Shown here one piece after another: positions 51,766 to 61,489 of a stretch of DNA of 64,000 nucleotides; the stretch's first letter is position 1, and every line of letters begins with the position of its first letter. The DNA is from Globisporangium splendens (lineage: Eukaryota > Oomycota > Peronosporomycetes > Pythiales > Pythiaceae). The stretch is taken from assembly GCA_006386115.1 (NCBI GenBank), contig VFIW01000127.1:53642-117641 (forward strand). The letters run 5' to 3'. Position numbers and translations under genes: made by a program. Below the pieces are notes generated by a model. The model was not told the DNA's origin. It made no database searches and worked only from the letters and a program-made list of their open reading frames with translations.

Positions 51766-53254
51766 TCAATCCTGATCTTCTTCTGGATCGTCAAAATCGT
51801 CTTCTTGAGGTGCGTATTTTTCGAGATACGTGATGCAGTCAGGTTTGTTCGCAGGGATGCAGTCGAATGCGCCTTGGTGGAGCTACAGAGGAGGAAGTAC
51901 ATGCATCATTGTAAGCAGAAGCCGTTTGTCGTGAATAAATGAAGACGTACCGAATTCAAAATCGTCAAATCTGCTTTGCCCGAGTCGATAATCACCTGCA
52001 GCATGGCCACCGAGACGTTCGTGTTTGCACACAAGTAGTGCACCGGCGTGTTCCCAATCTACAATAAATTGTCCAGAAGCACAGCAAACAGGCAATGTCC
52101 GAGTCTCGTTATTAAGCTCACGTTGACAGTATCCACTGAAAGAGAACAGTAGCACGCACATTGTTGACAATATTTGGATCCGCGCGATGCGTCAGCATCG
52201 TTTGCAGCATCTTCGCGCTCACAGAGCTGTTCTGGCACAAGTGGTGGAATGGCGTCGCTTGGAACTATCAGGGGGAAGGAAACAACATCATAGAACAGTC
52301 AGTCACCCAGCTACTTGCAAACCTTCAGGCTCATCACATGCGATGAGAGGCTATCGTACTTGGTTTTGAACGTTTGGGTTGGCTTTTCCAGCGAGCAGCA
52401 GCGCCAGAATCTGTTCATTGACTGCGTGGCTCTCCGCTGCGTAGTGCAAAGGCGTGTTGCGACTCTGCAATTGCATACACAAGCAAAGACAAGTTGGCAT
52501 CAGCATGCGGTCTCACTATGCACCTGTGCGATCGGAAGAGGTCAGAAACAATGCTTTCATAGGACGTACCTCGTCCACAGCCTTCACATCGGCGCGCGCT
52601 TTCAGTAATGCGTCGATGGCATCGGCAGAGCACACCTCGTTTTCGCAAAGGAAATGCAGCGGCGTCTTCTTCGAGTCCTATCATGGCACGCAACAATAGA
52701 TGCACACGCAAATATGAGAACAATTACCATCATCTCCTTCGATTCTCTGCGGTCGATAAAGAATAACAAGCTACACAGCATGCAGCAAAGCGCACCTTTG
52801 TGGCGAGATTGATCGACGCTTTTGCTGCGACGAGATGACGCACACTCGCGCTCAGGTCGCCGCTGTCCCCTTCGTTCACGTTGTTGTTCTTGCACAGCAA
52901 ATGGAGCGCGCTCCATCCGTTCTGTTCCGTATAACAAGCACACAATGGCATACGCACGCCCAAGGTCAGCGCTTGAGATACCCGTACAGCGTGGTACCAT
53001 GAAACGCATTGCTTTCTCCAAACCTCATCGACAAAGTTGGCGTCGACCCCCGCGCGAAGCAGCGCCGCGATCCCCTGTGCGCGCGTGGCGTTGGCCACCG
53101 AGCGGTTGTCGCAGAGGTAGAGCAGCGGTGACCAGCCGTCGAGCACGAGCTCCTGGGGCTTGGGCGACGCCGCCAGCGCCTGCTGCACGCGCGCGAGGTC
53201 GCACGCACCCTGCACTTCCTCCCACAGCGCCGTCGGTCTGCTTCCCGGGATCAT
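51766..53254 (-). CDS. Ankyrin-repeat protein, seven exons
   Basis: Exons: 53254-53024, 52921-52796, 52677-52570, 52464-52360, 52264-52160, 52058-51951, 51882-51766. All six introns (68-118 bp) are GT-AG and phase 0; total 299 aa. Each internal exon is 35-42 codons and encodes one ankyrin repeat (NGWSALHLLC, SKKTPLHFLC, SRNTPLHYAA, QATPFHHLC, IGNTPVHYLC). The last exon ends in an acidic tail (EDDFDDPEEDQD). A protein-binding scaffold of unknown partner, probably cytosolic: no signal peptide or membrane segment. Confidence 0.88.
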
Positions 53255-53751
53255 TTTGTATGAGCGATCAGGTTCTCCTTTTCGAAGTCGAGAGTTTGAT
53301 GATGCAAAGTGAAGTGTGAAGAGTCCAGACTTTCAAGGTTCAAGTTCATATTCAGGATCGGTCTGAATCTGAGTCTGATATGACTCAATGTGGCTCTTAC
53401 AAACAATTTCAGCTGTGATTTGCTGTTTTCACTCTTCAAACGAACTTGGCTCTTGTGTCAGTGACAACACAGTATCTACCAACAAATCCGGACCGGGTCC
53501 GAGGACTCGGACATGAAATACTTGATAGATGCACTGTGACATGAGCGAAATACGGATGTATCTCGCAGCCATATCATCCTCCATAATTAAATATCCGTCT
53601 TAAATTGATAAAATGTGAAAATTTATCGGCGCGTTTCACGACTAGGTTTTTCCTTTGCCTCCTCCACAAACATCCACCCACTCACCCCTTCCTCTCCCAC
53701 CAGCACCTCGAAAGCACGGATTAACACAAAAGATCAAGCAGAGGGGAACCG
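53255..53751. other. Spacer between ankyrin and Crypton genes
   Basis: Holds the divergent upstream regions of both genes. A pyrimidine-rich stretch (about 53640-53700) precedes the Crypton ATG; no clear element ends are seen. Confidence 0.5.
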
Positions 53752-55691
53752 ATGGCAGACGTCGTCTCGGTAAACGTGACCAACGCGCAATCGCTACATC
53801 ATGCTGTGGTGAACGTCCTCGCTCGCCAGGCCACTGAGCGGCCGGCAAACACACAAAAGCGGTACATGAACAAGCAAAAGGAGTACCGTGAGTGGTGCGC
53901 GTCCAAGGGCTTTTGTGATGGCGAGCTGGTGTATGAAGCGAAGCTCGTTGACTTTCTGGACAACTTTGTCATCCCGCGAGGAAGCAAGCGGTCTAAGCAG
54001 GCCGACGGAACTCCGCAAGCGCTAGGGTTCGAGTCCATTGACGCGTATGTGAAGGCCATCGTTGACCTGTACCAGCAGCAGAAGTCTCTCGGTATGAACA
54101 AAGAATCGCATCCTCGTGGAGCCGCACTCCGTGCTCTCGTGGACCTATTGAAACGCAGTGAAGTGACGCGGAAGCGTGAGGCGTACGCCGATCGCGGTTT
54201 AGGAACAGTGCTCGATGGGTACAACGTTGAAGACATGAAGGCATTGAGCTCGTTTTGGTTAAGTCAACAATCTGGTGCAGCACTAAGAGATCGCGTTGAT
54301 TTTCTTCTCGGACACGCTCTTCTTGCCCGAGGAGAGTCAGGAAGGTACATCCAGTTTCCCGGTTTGCTGACTCTGTCGTTGAGTGACGAAGGTCCACAAC
54401 ACTGTACCCCACTAGTCGTAATCATGACGAAAGGAAAAACCAACCAACACGGGAGAGCAGAGTACGGTGCTGCAATGCCATTCAAAAAAGTCCTACTTTG
54501 CCCCGCGAACGCCGTCACAATGTACCTCTTTTGGAGGTGGCACGTGGATTTGGAGCCCTTTCCGGTTTGTCAGAACCGGAAAGCTTGGTACGACATCCGT
54601 CTATTGAAAGGCAAAGATTCCATAGTCCAGCTCTCGTACAATGCTCAGCTCGACGGAATAAAGCGTGCATTTGAGTCGTGTGGGATTGACTCGTCTGTAT
54701 GGACGCACTCCAATCGCATATCAGCAGCCAAAATAGCGGAGTCAAATGGCGCCGATGAAGCTCAAATTAGGCGAGCTGGTCGGTGGAATAGTGATCGCAT
54801 AGAAGGCTGTTATTTGACTACAATACCCCGAAAAGCGATGCGTTCACTCGCCGGTTTTCCTACCAAAGGTGGCTCATATTGGCTGGTCCGAGGTTGTTTC
54901 ACACCATGTGACGAGCTGCAAAGGATGGTGTATCGTGATCTCGAGAAAGCAGAGGCTGATTTTGAAAAAAGAGAAACCAGGGAAATTGCAGCAGGAGGTT
55001 TTATCGGCATGCTCCACGACCTGCGAGTGATTTTTTTGCAAGACTCCGTGCTTCTCCGCCGCCAGTTTAGAGATCATCCTGTTTGGCAAGACCCACTCTT
55101 TTTATCACCAGAGTATCGCGCTTTCGAAAAGGAAGTGATAACCAAAGTCCCCTCAGCAGAAGCACTACACGACAAAACCCTCGAGTCCGCTATTCCTCTC
55201 GCAGCTACTGCTCTGAAAGCAGGATTTGAGTCCGTTCATGGAAAACTGGACAGCCTCGCGTCCGAGGTCAGCAACTTGAAAAACCAGGCGTCGCTGCTGG
55301 TCAGCAAAAAGCTCGTTTTGACCATCGTTGACGAAGACAAACAGAAACCGCAAGAACAACCACAGGCACCTCCGCAGCGCTTTGACAAATACTCTGTCAC
55401 GACAAAGGGACAACTACGATTAAGTAGATCGTTGCGCACTGTTCCCGAGGTTTGGTGCGAGTACGCGATTGGGCTAGGTGATCAAATTTCAGTCCGAGAA
55501 GCAGAAAAATGATTTGGGCCGAAGTGGCGTGCTGACTCGACCGAGAACAGGTTTTTTCGCGGCGGAAAGTTTACTACGATGCTATCAAGCTTTGTGCCTC
55601 GAAAAATAGTATGCCGTGTGAAGAAGCAGCCGAAGTAATTGAGAGCAAAAGAGTTCTGAGTGGAAAGTCATTGAACGCATTTCGAAGATGG
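53752..55691 (+). pseudogene. Crypton tyrosine recombinase with broken C-terminus
   Basis: 586 codons open from ATG 53752 to TGA 55510-55512. An N-terminal SAM-like helical domain (about 25-160) is followed by the tyrosine recombinase core: Arg in LLARGESGRYIQF, HxxR in WTHSNRISAAK, then GRWNSD and the nucleophile Tyr in EGCYLTTIP. Then comes a GCR1_C-type DNA-binding region (CDELQRMVYRDLE; LSRSLRTVPEVWCEY). That domain's typical ending (FGPKWRAD, RFFRGGKF) continues past the TGA and, after a 1-nt deletion near 55572, to TAA at 55691. Cryptons move by recombinase-mediated circular DNA. The core may still be made; the DNA-binding tail is truncated. Confidence 0.85.
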
Positions 55692-56978
55692 TAAAGAGAT
55701 TGGTGTAGCTAGCCCTGCAGTGTAAGTTCTATCCTAAACTGGTGAAGTGTTTGTTCAGCTCCGCAGCTATCTGAAGTATGCATACGAATGTTGTCATAGT
55801 GCTCAACATCGCCGATATGTGTTAAGAAAGCGACAAGTTTCGACGAGACGTATTGCAAGTCAGTAGGCTTCTTAAGAGTGCGCGCAATTTTTTAAACATC
55901 CCAGAATCTTCCATTTTGCTGACGTGTGGCATGTGATTGCTTTCTGGTCAGAACATCAGTAAATTGAAGGTTATCTATACGAGCATTTTGCATGAAGCCC
56001 TTCAGCATACCCAATTACTCTTTTGTCTCCATCCGACTCTAATTCCTCATTTACCTTTCTCACGCAACAGACTAGGTGCGTCGTTCGTCTCCGGTAACTG
56101 TAAGCATTACGAAGGCATCACAGCAATCATCGCGCCAGCGAGACAGATATTCGTGAAATATCTGACATTTCCACGACACATCAGGTCCTTGCGCTTCCGC
56201 GACCAAAGGACATTAAATCCGCCGCCCTTGGCGTGATACCGGATCTTTTTGCGCATTGCGGCGGTGGGGATGCCTCGAACCGGAAAGCTTCGAATTCTAA
56301 ATATGATGTCGATACCGCTAGTTCTGCTTTTGATGGCTGCAGGGCTGCGGCGCTGCTCGTGTTGGTGGTGGTTCTACTCGCAGCGGTGGTGGTTGCGGCG
56401 TCGTTGTTTTTCGTGGCGCCTGAGGCAATGGTGGTGGCGGTGCTGCTGCTTGTTACGAGGCTTGTGGTGGTGCTGTTGCTCTACGTGGCGGCGGTGTAGC
56501 TGCTTGTGATGGTGTGGGCACAGAACTGCCATTACTGCCATCATTGCCAACACAGTTGCGGCCATCATCAGAGTATAAATCGTTGCCTTCACATTGACTA
56601 TGGAAACGCATGTCTGACAGTATGGCTACGGTCACTTTCGACATAGACGCAGTGAATCGAGTTGAAAGCCCGGCCAAAGAAAGCATCAATTTGAAGTGTT
56701 TTGTTTTGCTGGACGCGTCGATCAGCTACTCACGAAACTTCTCCTTCCTCATAAAACCTTACTGTCAAATCCATGAAAAAAACTTAGTAGCGAGACCTCC
56801 AATTTCGTATTTCTGCTGGGTCGGCCAGGTCCGATCTAGACTTGTTTTTTGTATTTGGACCAGGTCCAAATCCCCACATGATACTACCACAGTATCCATA
56901 CTCAGATCTGAGGTCTACTCGCATTTGACCCAAGTGGGGCAAACTGACTGCTCTCTTCATTAGGGTCATGAGAGCCTC
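55692..56978. other. Intergenic region with GTG-rich low-complexity tract
   Basis: No supported gene. About 56330-56515 is a GGT/GTG/GCG-rich stretch that opens Val-rich frames on one strand and His/Arg-rich ones on the other; composition only. Confidence 0.5.
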
Positions 56979-57842
56979 ATGATCACGACGATGGAGACTG
57001 AAGCACGCGGTCTCGATGACTTCATCAGCGACGTGTACGCGCTGCTGGCGGAGCCCGAAGCGCTTCTCGGATCCATAGATACAGCTCCGCTCCTACTTGC
57101 TCCCGATACTCAGAGTGTCGCTCTTGCGCTGGATCCCAGCGTCAAATATCGTCAACATGAGAGCGAGAGACGCAGTGAGCAAGTCCAATGGGATCGGCGC
57201 AGACGCTAGAAGGCTGAGGATGAGGGCAAGCTCCTGAGAGCTGAAGTGGAAGCAAATGTGCTCATGCTGAGGCGGCTGCTGGAGATTTTGGTCGAGGGAT
57301 CACAGCAACAGAGACCGATGATCCCGTCTAGTCCGGGTCTGCGCAACGAACAGAATCACTGTCTGGAGTGGGTCGACTCGGTCGAGTTTGCGCGGCTTCA
57401 GGCAGAACTGACTGCTGCGTACGCGAGAACGAATGACACGATTTGCGAGAGCGGCGTTTGCAGCATGCTGGAGGAAGGCGTCGAGTACTCACACACTCGT
57501 AAAATGCGCAGGAAGGATGGACAGCAGAGTTATTGCAGCGAGCTCGTCAGCATCCAGCTCTTGCCGTTCGACGCACACAAGGCGTCCAGTGCGATGTGGC
57601 ACGTGACAGAAATGCAGCTCTTTCGATATTGTGTGCATGCAACGCATCAACCTGCTGATATGTCATCCAGTGGCTCTGGGTATCAGGGATTGAGGCAACA
57701 GAGCGATCTTCTAGCGGTCAAGTTCCAGCGGAAGGTTCTTGTGGATGGGGCCGATGTTGCCTTTAACGTCAGGCAAGTGACGCAACGCTATGAGACAGAG
57801 TCAAGGAATGTGCACATATGCTCGCAGATTACTACCGAATAG
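56979..57842 (+). pseudogene. M96/START-like gene with in-frame stop
   Basis: ATG 56979. A short acidic-hydrophobic start (DDFISDVYALLAEPEALLGS), a basic bZIP-like stretch (RQHESERRSEQVQWDRRRR), an in-frame TAG at 57207-57209, then in the same frame a leucine-rich coiled region (LLRAEVEANVLMLRRLLEIL) and a likely START-type fold to 57842. This layout fits the large oomycete family around the M96 mating-associated protein; I recognise it by pattern only. The single TAG and the short C-terminus suggest a pseudogene; an unseen intron over the TAG is the alternative. Confidence 0.45.
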
Positions 57843-58217
57843 GGTCAGAGAGTATGCAGGCAATGGCAGATCGGAGTGCCATTGGATGGTTCATCTAGAA
57901 GAAAGCACCGGCATCGTGCAGTGCATGCGTCATGCGGTCCACCTGCCAGTCCAGGGTTCCTAATGTCGCCGAGAATTGGTTCAATTTGCTCAGAAGTCAG
58001 CAGTTAGTCCTTAATCGCCTGCATTGATCCTATGAAAGATGTGGTTCGAGAGAATTTGTCTTCCTTGAGTTGGGTTCTTTAACCTCCAGAGCGAGGAACA
58101 CAAAGCCAGAGAGATTCTCACCCCATTCATCACAACACATACCAACTTGTTTGAGAGCAATTCAAGCGTTCGCACATTGCCTTGTGCTTGTCTCGTTTAC
58201 TTCCTTCTGTCGTTGTC
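57843..58217. other. Spacer between M96-like pseudogene and Miro gene
   Basis: 375 bp between convergent genes; no feature recognised. Confidence 0.5.
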
Positions 58218-60806
58218 TTAGCTACGAGCCGTTGCGATCACTGGTTTGACATTCGCGTTCCAGAAATTGCGCAGTGGCTCTACGCTATCGGGCTTCGCGA
58301 CCACGAGAGCTCCCGCGCACACAATGACGCCGACGACAGTCACCCCAAGGGTTTTCATCAAGCTGATGCCCAAGCCACTGCCGCTTTTGCCGCGTGCGTT
58401 CTTGGGTCTACACACACAGAACACACAGTGCAATACAAGGTTAGCCTACATGTGAAAGCGCATTTGTGAATTCGATCAATACTTACGGGCGCAGTGCGGT
58501 GCGCACAAGCAGCGTGATCGCTTCGGCGACTTTCGTCTCGTCATCGCACAAAAAGGCTGTCGGAAACTGCTTCAGCATCGCTTCGGTCGCCAAATCTCCA
58601 TCCGCCAGTGGTTTTGAGGCGGCTGGGGCTGGGGCTTTACCACCTGCCTTGTATGCAATCACGACCCGAGGAATCGAGTCCGGTAGCCGCTTGAACTCTT
58701 CTTCAGCAAACGTAAGGCTCTCTGGTTTGTCAGGATTAAACAGGATGCAGAGCACATCGGCTTTCTTTTCAATTTCATTCTCGGTAATCTCTTGTGTGAT
58801 CTGTCCATCAGCAACCAAAAAGGATATCAAACGGGTCCATCAGTGAGGCTAGAGACACACACATGTATGCGGCCAGAAAACCACTTTCCTTACCAGCAAG
58901 TATCTCGTGGCATCCTTATCGATGACAGCGTTGATGGCTCGCACAATATTCGCGTCGTCCACTGGATCGGTCATTGAGGCCGCCGGACTCTTTTTCTCCA
59001 CAAACGCATCCACAAACGCACTCTTCTCAGCGAGAGGAGAGCCATACAGGTAGCACGTCACGACATTCCGTTCAATTTTGTTCACTTCTCTCGTCAGGCT
59101 TCGGCTCCTAATTCAATAATGCCACAAGTACGACCAAGTCGTTAGAGATTGAATACGAAACACAAGCCACACAAATGCAAGCATCCATCCACAGACGTAC
59201 TTTGTGAGTTCGAGAGCGGGGTACAATTTGTCGTTGTATCCCAAGTAGAACAGCGTTTCCAAAAGCTTCGACGGGTTCTCTTGCGCCACGAAGCTCCAGC
59301 ACGCTAGCCACGAGGACAGCGAGAGCGCAGGTTTCCCGTCCACGAGCGTCGCCTTGAAAAGAAGCGGCGTCGTGATCGCAGAGCACGTCTTCCATGGAGC
59401 CTGTTCGTCCTCACAGATGGAGAAAATGTCGTCGATTTCTTCTTCGCGCAAGTTACCGTCCTTGTTTGCATCAAACTGTCGGAACAGCTGGGTAATGAAC
59501 TCGAGCGCTTGCGGTGTCAGTTGAGCCGCTTGGTCGTCGTCGAACGGTGGAAGTCCGATCCGCTCTGGTGGGATCTCCAGGTGGAGCTCATTATTGTATC
59601 CAAGACTTCGCAGCACCTGCCAGCACGACTCCGGTCGGTGGCGATCGATGAACAGCTGCCACAAGTACTTGAACCCGTCCAGAAAGATGCCATTGCCGTT
59701 CGGAGCGAGACCCTCGGGGATCGCAGAAGCCAGAAACTCCATCATCGTGTCCATTTCCGTGGTGAGTAGACGCATCCCGAAGCAATCGTGCTGGTACTCG
59801 TTCAACTCATCGCGACTCAAGATTCCGTTCCGATCGCGATTGTACAGTCGGAAAGCGCGTTTGATGGCTTTCACGCATTTGGGCTCCAGTTGCTATTCAC
59901 CAACAAAAAATGAAGCATCAAATATGAGCCCATGGTCAGTTTTCTCCACGCATCACGAACGTCTGTGTACTTGATATGCTCATTCATACCTTCTTCTTCA
60001 CATTGTAGAGCGGCTCAATGGGGTATAACACCGCTTTCTGGGCCAAGTAGAACGCATTTGCGACTTCGGCAAAGTTTTTCGCCGAGCATTCGACTCCTGC
60101 GACAACAAACTGCTCAAACACCTTTTTGTGAGACCACGTAGCCATATACGGCAAGTAATGAGCTATGTGCATGCACACTCACTTACCGGGTACGCGTGCA
60201 CAAGTTGTCGCACTTGGTTGGCGTACGATCCTTCGGGGGTGACCACATTGATGTCCTTCTTGTTCGCTACGAGCACCACAGGCACTTCGCGATGGCGCGC
60301 AATGAAATCGAGCCATCGGCGAAGGCGCTGGAACGTCTCGGGACGCGTCAAGTCGTACACCAGCAGGATCGCGTCACTGCGCTTCGTAGCGTTTGCCGCA
60401 CGCATCAGGTCGGAAACCCGCGCTGTAAGAGTCAAAGAGAAAGTAGGGGGGAAGAGATCCATTCGTTAGCGCACACATACACAATATCGAAACAACATCA
60501 TGCAATGGAGAGCGGCGTACAGGAGGTATCCGTGATGGAGATGGTCACGTTCTCGTCGCTTTCTTCCGCGGGGATCTGCACGTTCAGCAGCACGGACGGC
60601 ACCTTTTCGCTGTAGTGGCGCGACACGAGCGAGCAGATGAGCGACGTCTTGCCGACCTTCTCGTCGCCCAGCACTTCGATGCGCACGACCTGCGGCTTCA
60701 GGTGGAGCTTCTCACGGGATGGCGACAGCGTGTTGTTGCTGGCGGACGCGCTGGGCGCATCACGTTCGCTGCCGCCGGCGCCGCGCGCGCCCGTCTCGGC
60801 GCGCAT
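58218..60806 (-). CDS. miro: Miro, mitochondrial Rho GTPase
   Basis: Exons: 60806-60521, 60422-60187, 60121-59990, 59892-59201, 59107-58894, 58800-58487, 58407-58218; all GT-AG, 687 aa. Order: N-terminal GTPase (P-loop GDEKVGKTS, NKKD), EF-hand NRDRNGILSRDE, EF-hand DANKDGNLREEE, C-terminal GTPase (GSPLAEKSA, with Ala in place of the usual Gly before KS), and a tail anchor (LGVTVVGVIVCAGALVVA). Miro proteins sit in the outer mitochondrial membrane and govern calcium-sensitive mitochondrial movement and shape. ATG 60806 is the first possible start in frame. The degenerate second P-loop suggests weak nucleotide turnover there. Confidence 0.93.
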
Positions 60807-61489
60807 TTTTCCCCGGTTGCTTTTTCCGATCACTGCCCAGTTGATCCTTCCATCGCAACGAGACCAACGTGGACCACACAGTGCTCCAGATAATCGATGT
60901 GGAGCACCATGTAGTTGTATTTGTCTACATGATGTTCCAGAAGAAATGATGTGGAGCGCATAGTATCCATCTTTCAGTGTTGCCCAATCAGCGTCTGTTA
61001 ATCATTTTGATTCGTTGAAAATACGTATTTCATATCCAATCACCGTCCATAAAATAAAATACATCATGTTGATTGGTTGAAATGTCGACTTTTGTTCTGC
61101 ACTTTTTCAGCTCAGATGAGATCTGTTTCGTACTGAAACGACCTTGGGGAAGGAAACGGCGTCATGAGAATGCCACAGAACAGCAGCATTTCCTCATACT
61201 GAGTCACAGGCACTTCAGGAGATCGATCCTGTCGCTCTCTTCTGTTATTGTCCACCACACATTCGCTGAGCGAAACCGCACGTCGCCCCCCATTGTGTGA
61301 TTGTGACGGTGAGCGCGTCGCATTGTGAGCCAGCGTTGCGATTGGACACTGCAGGTTGAAGAGCGCGCGCGTCCGCGTTACATGGCCACAGCCTCTGTCT
61401 GTTCATCGAGACGAACTCGGGAACCCAAAAGCTGTGACAGCGGCAAGTAGCACTTGAAGCGAACGAACGACAGCCGCAAGAACGAAAAA
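60807..61489. promoter_or_regulatory. Divergent intergenic region (Miro / TBC gene)
   Basis: 683 bp between two divergent starts, AT-richer in the middle; it must contain both promoters. No specific motif could be assigned. Confidence 0.5.

Noticed and set aside
56233..56515. Val/Leu-rich frame that looks like a membrane protein.
   Set aside because: Produced by a GTG/GGT trinucleotide tract; the other frames are equally open and biased.
60615..60963. Plus-strand Arg/Ser-rich frames opposite Miro exon 1.
   Set aside because: Shadows of the Miro coding strand with no features of their own.
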